From: VGCC01 sp964495555
Lineage (GTDB): Bacteria; Actinomycetota; Actinomycetes; S36-B12
Assembly: GCA_964495555.1 (NCBI GenBank)
Contig: CAZBWA010000047.1
Span: forward strand, 1-13,820
DNA: 13,820 bases
Direction: 5' to 3'
Both the position numbers and the translations under genes were made by a program. Below the pieces are notes generated by a model. The model had not been told where the DNA came from, searched no databases, and worked only from the letters and a program-made list of their open reading frames with translations. Below, piece by piece: positions 6,898-12,923 of this stretch (position 1 is its first letter; every line of letters starts with the position of its first letter).

Positions 6898-7566
6898 GTG
6901 ATCCACGGTGTCGTCGCCCTCGGTCCGGAGTGGTTATCCCCGGAGAACCTGATCGGCCTCTTCGGCACCTTCGCCATCCTCGGCGTGTGCGCGATCGTCT
7001 TCATCGAGACGGGGCTGCTCGTCGGGTTCTTCCTCCCCGGTGATTCCCTGCTTTTCACGGCGGGCCTGCTGATGGCCACCGGCGTGATCCAGACCCCGAT
7101 CTGGATCGCGGCGCCGCTCATCGGTCTAGCGGCATTCATCGGCGATCAAGTGGGGTACCAGATCGGCAAAGCCTCGGGGCCCCGAATCTTCAAGCGACCC
7201 GACTCGCGGTTCTTCCGGCAGGAGTACGTCGACAAGACCCACGAGTACTTCGAGCGCTTCGGTGGGCGCACCATCATCATCGCCCGCTTCATTCCTATCG
7301 TGCGTACATTCGCCCCCGTGGTTGCGGGCGTGGCCAAGATGCCCTACCGGACATTCGTCACCTACAACATCGTCGGAGCGCTCCTCTGGGGCGTGGGCGT
7401 GACGCTGCTGGGCTACTGGCTGGGTGGTTTCGAGTTCGTGCAGAACTACATCGAGCCCATTCTGATCGCCATCGTCGTGATCTCAGCGATTCCGATCTTC
7501 ATCGAGCTCGGCAGGGCCTACCGCAATGGTCGGCGCAAGCGTTCGGAATCCGCCGCGCAGGACTGA
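6898..7566 (+). CDS. DedA family (VTT domain) membrane protein
   Basis: A 222-residue membrane protein with the DedA/VTT hallmarks: E37 followed by GFFLPGDSLL (43-52) in the first re-entrant segment, GDQVGYQIG (82-90), and the conserved arginine motif RFIPIVRTFAPVVAG (130-144). A C-terminal helix pair ends in a basic tail (RNGRRKR). DedA proteins act in the cytoplasmic membrane. They are linked to lipid (undecaprenyl phosphate or phosphatidylethanolamine) flipping, envelope integrity and proton-motive-force balance, and the paired acidic and arginine residues seen here are those known to matter. Start 6898 is chosen because 6889 lies within the -10 element. The P450 gene follows after 21 nt but has its own promoter element. 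Confidence 0.9.
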   Translation: MIHGVVALGPEWLSPENLIGLFGTFAILGVCAIVFIETGLLVGFFLPGDSLLFTAGLLMATGVIQTPIWIAAPLIGLAAFIGDQVGYQIGKASGPRIFKRPDSRFFRQEYVDKTHEYFERFGGRTIIIARFIPIVRTFAPVVAGVAKMPYRTFVTYNIVGALLWGVGVTLLGYWLGGFEFVQNYIEPILIAIVVISAIPIFIELGRAYRNGRRKRSESAAQD

Positions 7567-7575
7567 AAGGCGTAC

Positions 7576-7581
7576 TAGGTT
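7576..7581 (+). promoter_or_regulatory. -10 element of the cytochrome P450 gene (leaderless)
   Basis: TAGGTT followed by CCCGCT (6 nt) and GTG 7588, squeezed into the 21-nt gap after dedA. It has the same hexamer and spacing as at the ZIP gene (9-14). No convincing -35 element is visible. Confidence 0.6.
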
Positions 7582-7587
7582 CCCGCT

Positions 7588-8766
7588 GTGTCCTCGGATC
7601 CCGTCTACGACCCGGTGTCGCCGGAGTCCCACGAGAACCCGTACCCGGCCTATGAGCGTCTGCGGGACGAGTACCCCCTGTACTACATCGAGAGTCACGA
7701 CGTGTGGGCGTTGTCGCGCTACGCCGACGTCAAGCAGGGCCTGCGGGACTGGGAGTTGTTCTCCAGCGCCCAGGGCGTGGAGCTCGGTACATACGTGCAG
7801 TTCTTCGGCCCCGGCAGCATCCAGGAACTCGACCCTCCGCATCACGACGTGCTCCGCAAAGTTCTCGCACCCCGTTTCCTCAACCGTCGCATCAAGGAGT
7901 ACGAGGGGATGGTGCGGGAGTCCGCCCGGGAGTTGATTGAGGGATTCCGGGGCGAGACAGACGTCGATCTCGGGCAGAGGTTCACCCAACGACTCCCCAT
8001 CCTGACGATCTTCCGCATCCTCGGCATCCCCGAAGCCGACATTCCCTGGACGATGCAGACCGGTCTCGAGATGCTCAATCGGCCGCCGGGGGAGTCGGGC
8101 CCCTCGCCACGCGCCCACGAACTGCGTGCGAACCTCGTCGACTACATGGTCGAGCAGGTGCGCATACGACGAGGCGGTGACTACCCCGACGACGTCTTCG
8201 GCGACATCGCGCAGGCCATCGATCAGGGCATCATGCAGGTGGAGGAGATCCAGGGACTCACCCTGCTGCTCATCGCAGCGGGCATGGAGACCACGACGAG
8301 TCTGATGGGGACGATCGTCGACAGTCTCGCGACCAGGCAGGTCACCCGTGGAGAGCTGCGCGATGCCGGGGGAGAGTTTCCCTCGGGGGCTATCGACGAG
8401 TTCCTCCGCTTCGACGCACCTGCGCAGTGGCTGTCGCGCGTGACCACTCGCGAGACCGAGATCCATGGGACTGTTCTTCCCCGGGGCTCGCGTGTCCTCA
8501 TGATCTTCGCCTCTGCCAACCGGGATCCGCGTGAGTTCGATCAGGCGGATCGCCTGGTCCTCACTCGTGATGGGAGTCGCAACCTCGCATTCGGCGAAGG
8601 CGTGCACTTCTGCCTCGGCATGCCCCTCGCGCGCCTGGAGGCCCGTGCGGGCATATCGGAATTGATGGCGCTGATGCCGGAGTTTGAATCCGCCGGGCCC
8701 CCCCAGCGGTATCCCTCGCACGTCATCCGCGGCTACGAGAGCATCCCGGTCACCGTCAACGCGTAA
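7588..8766 (+). CDS. Cytochrome P450 (bacterial class I type)
   Basis: A soluble 392-residue P450 of normal bacterial length. The C-helix region has DPPHHDVLRK (82-91). The I-helix oxygen-activation motif is AGMETT (231-236), with the acid E234 and T235/T236. The K-helix ExxR is E271-R274, and ANRDP (310-314) follows in the usual place. The heme loop is FGEGVHFCLG (335-344), with C342 as the iron ligand. It should hydroxylate or otherwise oxidise a small hydrophobic substrate, using electrons from a ferredoxin and its reductase. Neither redox partner is encoded nearby, so it relies on partners elsewhere. All catalytic elements look intact. No biosynthetic genes surround it, so the substrate is unknown. 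It converges with the DUF1622 gene 8 nt away. Confidence 0.95.
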   Translation: MSSDPVYDPVSPESHENPYPAYERLRDEYPLYYIESHDVWALSRYADVKQGLRDWELFSSAQGVELGTYVQFFGPGSIQELDPPHHDVLRKVLAPRFLNRRIKEYEGMVRESARELIEGFRGETDVDLGQRFTQRLPILTIFRILGIPEADIPWTMQTGLEMLNRPPGESGPSPRAHELRANLVDYMVEQVRIRRGGDYPDDVFGDIAQAIDQGIMQVEEIQGLTLLLIAAGMETTTSLMGTIVDSLATRQVTRGELRDAGGEFPSGAIDEFLRFDAPAQWLSRVTTRETEIHGTVLPRGSRVLMIFASANRDPREFDQADRLVLTRDGSRNLAFGEGVHFCLGMPLARLEARAGISELMALMPEFESAGPPQRYPSHVIRGYESIPVTVNA

Positions 8767-8784
8767 GGGGAGCGCTAGATCCCC
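8767..8784. terminator. Short hairpin between convergent genes
   Basis: GGGGA (8767-8771) pairs with TCCCC (8780-8784) around an 8-nt loop containing the DUF1622 stop codon. It directly follows the P450 stop. There are only five base pairs and no T-tract, so terminator function is a guess. Confidence 0.22.
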
Positions 8785-9200
8785 GAGTCCTGCGAGGTAG
8801 GGGTGCTGGCCTGCTTGCGCGCCTCGTTCATCACGGTCGCACCGCTCACGAGTGCCCGCTTCCAGGGCACTTCGCCGTTGATCTCGATCTCGAGGCTGAA
8901 GCTCAGGAAGGTGCGGATCAGCACGATGATGCCCAGGACGATCACGTTGTCCAAGGTGGGCTCCACGGCCACGGTCCTGATGAGGTCTCCCGCGACCAGG
9001 ATCTCCAATCCGAGGAGGATCGCACCGCCGAACGCCTGACGCATGATCTTGTAGCAGGCGGTGCCGCTCCTCGTCGTCCGATAGACGCGCAGGGAGAGGA
9101 AGACGGACCAGAAGAGCCCGACCAGGATGACGATGGCGGCGGTGACCTCGAAGAACTGGGCCACGGTCAACATCGTGGTCTCGTAGGACAGCGATCCCAT
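8775..9200 (-). CDS. DUF1622 family membrane protein
   Basis: A 141-residue protein with three hydrophobic segments (about 13-38, 56-77 and 85-103). It carries the conserved DUF1622 core, LGLEILVAGDLIRTV at 63-77, then IRTFLSFSLEIEI near 95-107 and a terminal GEVPW. The family is widespread in bacteria, about 110-140 residues long, and has no established function; the conserved glutamate and aspartate inside a membrane helix hint at ion or proton handling, but that is inference. ATG 9200 has TAGACA(T), preceded by TGC, 6 nt upstream. It lies 17 nt downstream of the PPK2 stop on the same strand, so read-through from PPK2 is also possible. Confidence 0.8.
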   Translation of the reverse strand: MGSLSYETTMLTVAQFFEVTAAIVILVGLFWSVFLSLRVYRTTRSGTACYKIMRQAFGGAILLGLEILVAGDLIRTVAVEPTLDNVIVLGIIVLIRTFLSFSLEIEINGEVPWKRALVSGATVMNEARKQASTPTSQDSGI

Positions 9201-9206
9201 GGCAGA

Positions 9207-9212
9207 TGTCTA
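9207..9212 (-). promoter_or_regulatory. Candidate extended -10 element of the DUF1622 gene
   Basis: The minus strand reads TGC-TAGACA-T, then 5 more bases to ATG 9200. It is a variant of the local TANNNT rule (last base A, followed by T) with an extended -10 TGN. It sits in the 17-nt gap after PPK2. Confidence 0.4.
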
Positions 9213-9217
9213 GCAGG

Positions 9218-10045
9218 TCAATTGCCCGGGTGGTGCTCAAGGAGTGTGGCTGCGTAGTCCGGCACGTAGTGGTTGTGCTCGCGCGGTGGGCGTTGATACC
9301 CGGTGGACGGGGGACGCGAGGGGATCCTCAGAGTCGGACGGGGCGGGGCCGTGTAGTCGATGGTGCTCAACAGGTGATGGATCATGTTGAGCCGAGCCTT
9401 GCGCTTGTCATCAGCCTCGATGATGAACCACGGTGAGTCGGGGAGGTCGGTGTGGGCGAGCATCTCGTCCTTGGCCTTGGAGTACTCCTCCCAGCGGCTG
9501 AGCGACTCGAGATCCATCGGTGACAGCTTCCACTGACGCATCGGGTCCTCGAGTCGTGAACGGAATCGTCGCTCCTGCTCAGCATCGCTGATGCTGAACC
9601 AGTACTTGCGCAGCATGATCCCGTCCTCAATGAGGAGTCGCTCGAAGATCGGTGTCTGATGGAGGAACCGTCGGTACTCCTCCGGGGTGCAGAAGCCCAT
9701 CACATGCTCAACGCCTGCACGGTTGTACCAGGAGCGATCGAAGAAGCGGATTTCTCCCGCGGCCGGTAGTTGCTCGACGTAGCGCTGGAAATACCACTGG
9801 CCACGTTGACGTTCCGTCGGTGTCGGCAACGCGACGATCATCGTGCTGCGGGGATTGAGGTACTCCGTCACGCGCTTGATCGTGGAACCCTTGCCCGCTG
9901 CGTCGCGGCCTTCGAAGAGGACGACGAGGCGTTTACCCTCGGCCCGCACCCACTCCTGCAGGTGGACGAGTTCGGCCTGGAGTCGATAGAGCTCCTCGTC
10001 GTACACCTTCTTCGGGAAGCGCGCCGACTTGTCTGTCCTCCCCAT
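9218..10045 (-). CDS. ppk2: Polyphosphate kinase 2 (PPK2)
   Basis: A 275-residue P-loop kinase with clear PPK2 features: Walker A GRDAAGKGS at 46-54 (K52), the Walker B-type FFDRSWYNR at 101-109 (D103, R104), then VEHVMGF and the lid helix region (about 112-135). KYWFSIS (147-153) is also conserved in PPK2. PPK2 enzymes move phosphate between inorganic polyphosphate and nucleoside di- or monophosphates, usually favouring nucleotide regeneration, in the cytosol. The length and single domain fit the short class I group, but the class should be tested by phylogeny. ATG 10045 is fixed by TACCCT exactly 6 nt upstream. A perfect 12-bp palindrome lies just behind that element, suggesting regulation. 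The SGNH hydrolase gene ends 48 nt upstream. Confidence 0.93.
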   Translation of the reverse strand: MGRTDKSARFPKKVYDEELYRLQAELVHLQEWVRAEGKRLVVLFEGRDAAGKGSTIKRVTEYLNPRSTMIVALPTPTERQRGQWYFQRYVEQLPAAGEIRFFDRSWYNRAGVEHVMGFCTPEEYRRFLHQTPIFERLLIEDGIMLRKYWFSISDAEQERRFRSRLEDPMRQWKLSPMDLESLSRWEEYSKAKDEMLAHTDLPDSPWFIIEADDKRKARLNMIHHLLSTIDYTAPPRPTLRIPSRPPSTGYQRPPREHNHYVPDYAATLLEHHPGN

Positions 10046-10051
10046 GGCTGC

Positions 10052-10057
10052 AGGGTA
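10052..10057 (-). promoter_or_regulatory. -10 element of ppk2 (leaderless)
   Basis: TACCCT on the minus strand, then GCAGCC (6 nt) and ATG 10045. The hexamer and spacing equal those at the thioesterase gene (6413-6418). Confidence 0.62.
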
Positions 10058-10062
10058 TTCAG

Positions 10063-10074
10063 CCCCACGTGGGG
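10063..10074. promoter_or_regulatory. Perfect 12-bp palindrome in the ppk2 promoter (candidate operator)
   Basis: CCCCACGTGGGG is a perfect palindrome with a CACGTG core. It begins 5 bp upstream of the ppk2 -10 hexamer, where a bound protein would sit between -10 and -35. A terminator for the preceding SGNH gene is less likely, because there is no T-tract and the stem would have only four pairs if ACGT forms the loop. Confidence 0.42.
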
Positions 10075-10093
10075 AGTCCCGGTGAGTGGTGAC

Positions 10094-10909
10094 TCAGGGA
10101 CGGCTCATGGGGTCCACGGGCGTGAGCGACGGTTGTTTCGCAGTGACCGAGTCGCCGCTGCTCACGCCTCGGAGTCGTCGAAAGACCCAGGGAACGAGGT
10201 GCTGGGCGATCCATTGCGCATCCGAACCCGCCTTGACCACGGCGCTCTGGGTGTCGGGTGGAAGGGGTTCGGACCACCAGCCGGGTTCCCCGCCGAGGAT
10301 CTGGGCATCACGGACGCCTACGACGTCCAGGGTCGCCGCTGCCACCCGCGCGTGGCCCTGGCGATTGAGATGGAGTCGATCCTCGTGCCACATCCGTCGA
10401 TCCGACAGCACGGGGATGCGCTCGAGGTCGACTAAGGCTGTCCCGTGGCGCTCGCTGATGCCGCGGATGCCGGCGTTGTAGCGACCGAATCGATCGGCCA
10501 GGGAGTTGGCCAGTTTCCCTGTGCCGCCGGCGCGGCCGATCGAGGTGAACATGACCACCGTCCTGCCCGGTGCGACGAGACCGGCAATCGCCGCGTCGTA
10601 GCGCTCGATGAGGGAGTCCAGATCCGTGGAGGGGCGCAACACGTCATTCGCCCCGGCATGGATGGTGAGGACGTCGGGTTCGAGCCGCATGGCATCGGGG
10701 ATCTGAATGTCGACGATCTGGTCGAGAAGTTTCCCTCGCACTGCCAGGTTCGCGTAGGCGACGGTCTCGTCACGGGACTGCGCATCGACGGCCAAGCCCT
10801 GGGCTAGCCGGTCCGACCATCCGAGGAACCGGCCATCTGGGCGCAGTCCGTCGTGGACTCCTTCGGTGAAGGAATCCCCCAGGCAGACCAGGCGCAGCAC
10901 CCGGCGCAC
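10094..10909 (-). CDS. SGNH/GDSL-family hydrolase
   Basis: A 271-residue protein with all four SGNH blocks: GDSFTEG at 11-17 (nucleophile S13), the block II glycine G59 in NLAVRG, GAND at 86-89 (N88), and the C-terminal DxxH in WHEDRLH (D177, H180). It should be an esterase, lipase or deacetylase acting on a small ester or acyl group; no signal peptide is visible, so it is probably cytosolic. After about residue 200 there is a C-terminal extension of about 70 residues with no recognisable domain. The GTG start overlaps the last base of the LysE gene's TAG stop (TAGTG), so the two genes are co-transcribed. GTG at 10900 (VLRLVCLGDS) is an alternative start. Confidence 0.9.
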   Translation of the reverse strand: MRRVLRLVCLGDSFTEGVHDGLRPDGRFLGWSDRLAQGLAVDAQSRDETVAYANLAVRGKLLDQIVDIQIPDAMRLEPDVLTIHAGANDVLRPSTDLDSLIERYDAAIAGLVAPGRTVVMFTSIGRAGGTGKLANSLADRFGRYNAGIRGISERHGTALVDLERIPVLSDRRMWHEDRLHLNRQGHARVAAATLDVVGVRDAQILGGEPGWWSEPLPPDTQSAVVKAGSDAQWIAQHLVPWVFRRLRGVSSGDSVTAKQPSLTPVDPMSRP

Positions 10910-11544
10910 TATTCCATGAGCGTCGTCACCGCGGACACCAGGAAGCTGGCGGCGACAAGGAGAAGGAGGAGGCCGGAGATCGTCAAGGCCACCCGGTACC
11001 CGGTCCGGGGCATGCGATGGCGCGCAGCTCCTATGAGCATCACGATCGCAATCTTGCCGCCGACCAACGTCACGTAGAAGGCGATGAGGAAACCGATAGC
11101 TTCAGGTGGGGAGGCACGCCACGTGGTCACGAGCAAGGCCGAGCCCGCAGTGATCCAGAAGATCCACGGCGCGGGATTCACGAGATTGGTGAGGAACCCC
11201 TGCATCCACAGCGGTACCGAGAAGCGACGCGTCCCCGTCTCAGCCGAATGCACGAGGGTGGCCGGATCCGCCTGACGAGCAGACCGGAGAGTCTCGATCG
11301 CGAAGATCGCGATCACGACGCCGCCAGCGAGTCCGAGCCATGTGATGACATCCACGGGAAGGCGACTGACAAGTGTCAGTGACACGAGGATGATCAGAGT
11401 GTCGGAGAGCAGCGGCGCGATTGCGATCTGGATTCCTGCGAGGCGGCCGCGTCGCAGGGTTGCCGCGATCGCCAGGATGGTGATGGGTCCTGGGGCGATA
11501 CCCGACGCCAGGCCGATGCTCAGTCCGGCGAGGATGCTCTCCAT
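10909..11544 (-). CDS. LysE/RhtB-family exporter
   Basis: A 211-residue membrane protein of the usual LysE-family size, with about six hydrophobic segments. The N-terminal helix carries the family motif SGIAPGPITIL (PGP at 18-20), followed by a short basic loop (LRRGR), and the second repeat has NPAPWIFW (123-130), the counterpart of the family's NPK/NP region. Members export amino acids (lysine, arginine, threonine, homoserine) or other small solutes from the cytoplasm; the substrate here cannot be assigned. ATG 11544 has a candidate CACAAT element 7 nt upstream, in the 27-nt gap after the PNPOx gene. Its stop overlaps the SGNH hydrolase start by one base, forming a tight two-gene unit. Confidence 0.83.
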   Translation of the reverse strand: MESILAGLSIGLASGIAPGPITILAIAATLRRGRLAGIQIAIAPLLSDTLIILVSLTLVSRLPVDVITWLGLAGGVVIAIFAIETLRSARQADPATLVHSAETGTRRFSVPLWMQGFLTNLVNPAPWIFWITAGSALLVTTWRASPPEAIGFLIAFYVTLVGGKIAIVMLIGAARHRMPRTGYRVALTISGLLLLLVAASFLVSAVTTLME

Positions 11545-11551
11545 CGTCGGG

Positions 11552-11557
11552 ATTGTG
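11552..11557 (-). promoter_or_regulatory. Candidate -10 element of the LysE-SGNH unit
   Basis: CACAAT matches TATAAT at four positions and is 7 nt before ATG 11544 on the minus strand. It is weaker than the neighbouring TANNNT elements. Confidence 0.35.
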
Positions 11558-11571
11558 CCAAGGCGGCAGCG

Positions 11572-12021
11572 TCAGCGGCCCATGCGACCGGAATAGTCCC
11601 ACGACGTGAGCGTGGCGGGTTCGATCCTGATCGCAACCTCGCGTTCAAGCCGGCTGAGCAACCAGTCGCTGAGCGAGGTGCGCTCGTTCCCCTGGTAGCG
11701 CTCGATGAGCGCGGGGAGGATGCGGGCCGCCTGGTCCGGCAGCACTTCTGCGCGACCTGTCCCGCGCACACCGCGGTAGGGAGGCTCATCACGTGCGATC
11801 TCGAAGCCGACGCGGGGGTCGCGTGCGACGCGTTGGGCGAGAAGGGAGGAGTCCTGGGTTGCGCACCAGAGACAACCGTCGTCCAGGTCGAACCAGAGTG
11901 ACTGCACCAGCGGCCCCTTCGATCCGTTGGTCGCTAGTCGCATCGGGATGCGCGTATCTCGGAGGAATGTGGTCATCGTCTCCAGGTCCCAGGGACCCGA
12001 CGTGATGCGTGGCGAAGCCAT
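11572..12021 (-). CDS. Pyridoxamine 5'-phosphate oxidase (PNPOx)-fold protein
   Basis: A 149-residue protein of the split-barrel flavin-binding family. It has the order expected of PNPOx-like proteins: an N-terminal helix, a strand with substrate/cofactor contacts (PLVQSLWFDLDDGCLWCAT, about 37-55), a helix with LLAQRVARDPRVGFEI (60-75), and the PPYRGVRGTGRAEVL stretch (80-94). The PYRGVRGTG pattern is common in actinobacterial members annotated as pyridoxamine oxidase-like or F420-dependent proteins. The cofactor (FMN, F420 or heme) and substrate remain open, and true PLP synthesis is unlikely at this short length. ATG 12021 is fixed by TACCGT 6 nt upstream. The gene is divergent from the EamA gene, with a 59-nt intergenic region. 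Confidence 0.8.
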   Translation of the reverse strand: MASPRITSGPWDLETMTTFLRDTRIPMRLATNGSKGPLVQSLWFDLDDGCLWCATQDSSLLAQRVARDPRVGFEIARDEPPYRGVRGTGRAEVLPDQAARILPALIERYQGNERTSLSDWLLSRLEREVAIRIEPATLTSWDYSGRMGR

Positions 12022-12027
12022 GTCTGC

Positions 12028-12033
12028 ACGGTA
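12028..12033 (-). promoter_or_regulatory. -10 element of the PNPOx-like gene (leaderless)
   Basis: On the minus strand TACCGT is followed by GCAGAC (6 nt) and ATG 12021. It faces the opposing EamA promoter, with only 15 bp between the two -10 hexamers. Confidence 0.6.
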
Positions 12034-12048
12034 GTGCGCAGTCTCCGA

Positions 12049-12054
12049 TAGCGT
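12049..12054 (+). promoter_or_regulatory. Candidate -10 element of the EamA gene, giving a short leader
   Basis: TAGCGT would place the transcript start near 12061, leaving a leader of about 20 nt that holds a strong SD sequence. It overlaps the -35 region expected for the divergent PNPOx promoter. Confidence 0.4.
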
Positions 12055-12066
12055 GCACGGGCTACC

Positions 12067-12078
12067 GGAAGGGGAGGG
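12067..12078 (+). promoter_or_regulatory. Strong Shine-Dalgarno site of the EamA gene
   Basis: The purine-rich GGAAGGGGAGGG lies just before ATG 12081. It decides the start against an upstream in-frame ATG at 12009 that would extend across the promoter region. It is the only strong SD I see in the window. Confidence 0.6.
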
Positions 12079-12080
12079 TC

Positions 12081-12917
12081 ATGGCGGCGCTGCTGGCGCT
12101 CATCTCGAGCTTGTCGTGGGGTGTTGCGGACTTCCTCGGCGGCATCGCATCGCGTCGCGCGGGGCCTGTGCAGGTCCTCGCCGTTTCCTATCCGGCCGGC
12201 GCACTCCTGTTGACCCTGATCGCCCTGTTCATCATCCCGGGCAACCTCACTCCGGCCGTCATCCCTTACGCCGTCGTCGCTGGAGCCATCGGTGCTCTCG
12301 CCATCGGTCTTCTCTACGCGGCACTCACCCGTGGACCGATGGGAGTGGTCTCACCCATCACCGCCGTGATGTCCGGTGCGGTGCCCGTGGCCGTGGGACT
12401 CATGCGGGGCGAGTCCTTGGCACCGCTCGCGATCGTGGGCATCGTGCTGGCCGTCGCTGCCGTGATCTTGGTGAGCCGCGAGAGTGGTCACGTCCACGAG
12501 CGGACCCCACTCAGCGCCCTCCTTCTCGCGATCGCCAGCGGCACCGCCATCGGCCTCTACCTGACCGCGATCGGTCTGGCTCCGCAGGACTCCGGGATCT
12601 GGGTGGCCACCCTCGGTCGCTGGGTGTCCACGATCGTCATGATCGCGACACTCGTCCTGGTCGTGCGTTCCTTCACCCGATCCCGGTTCCCCTGGTTGCT
12701 CGTGATCGTGTCCGGCCTGCTGGATGCAAGTGCGAATGGGATCTTCCAACTCGCCACGCAACGCGGACTGCTTGCGATCGTCGCGGTCATCGGATCGCTG
12801 TACCCGGCCGCCACCGTGGTGCTTGCCCGGATCTTCCTCCACGAGCGTCTCAACCGACTGCAGATCACCGGGGTGGTCGCGGCTCTCATCGCGGCGGGAT
12901 CTCTGGCCCTGGCCTAG
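12081..12917 (+). CDS. EamA/DMT-superfamily transporter
   Basis: A 278-residue protein with ten hydrophobic helices arranged as two EamA repeats (about 1-133 and 145-278). Helix 1 has SLSWGVADFLGG, which resembles the EamA opening W-G. The first repeat closes with TAVMSGAVPVAVGLMRGE, and the second with SLYPAATVVLARIFLHERLNRLQITG, the classic end of an EamA domain (YP..T..L.....E.......G). Drug/metabolite transporters of this group export or import small metabolites; the substrate is unknown. The start at 12081 is set by a strong SD sequence. It ends 6 nt from the convergent UPF0104-type gene and is divergent from the PNPOx-like gene. Confidence 0.87.
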   Translation: MAALLALISSLSWGVADFLGGIASRRAGPVQVLAVSYPAGALLLTLIALFIIPGNLTPAVIPYAVVAGAIGALAIGLLYAALTRGPMGVVSPITAVMSGAVPVAVGLMRGESLAPLAIVGIVLAVAAVILVSRESGHVHERTPLSALLLAIASGTAIGLYLTAIGLAPQDSGIWVATLGRWVSTIVMIATLVLVVRSFTRSRFPWLLVIVSGLLDASANGIFQLATQRGLLAIVAVIGSLYPAATVVLARIFLHERLNRLQITGVVAALIAAGSLALA

Positions 12918-12923
12918 ACCCCA

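Noticed and set aside
7483..9240. A 585-codon open frame on the minus strand, antisense to dedA, the P450 and DUF1622 genes.
   Set aside because: Its product is rich in His, Arg, Asp and Gly in the pattern expected for an antisense frame of GC-rich DNA. It has no recognisable domain, and the P450 on the other strand has every family motif.
11290..11320. Repeated GATCGCGA-like words.
   Set aside because: They lie in the LysE coding sequence and result from alternating Ile (ATC) and Ala (GCG) codons in a membrane helix.
8775..12021. The five-gene minus-strand run as one dedicated metabolic system or single operon.
   Set aside because: Promoter-like elements precede four of the five genes, and the products (PNPOx-like, LysE, SGNH hydrolase, PPK2, DUF1622) have no known common pathway. 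Only the LysE-SGNH pair is tightly coupled.
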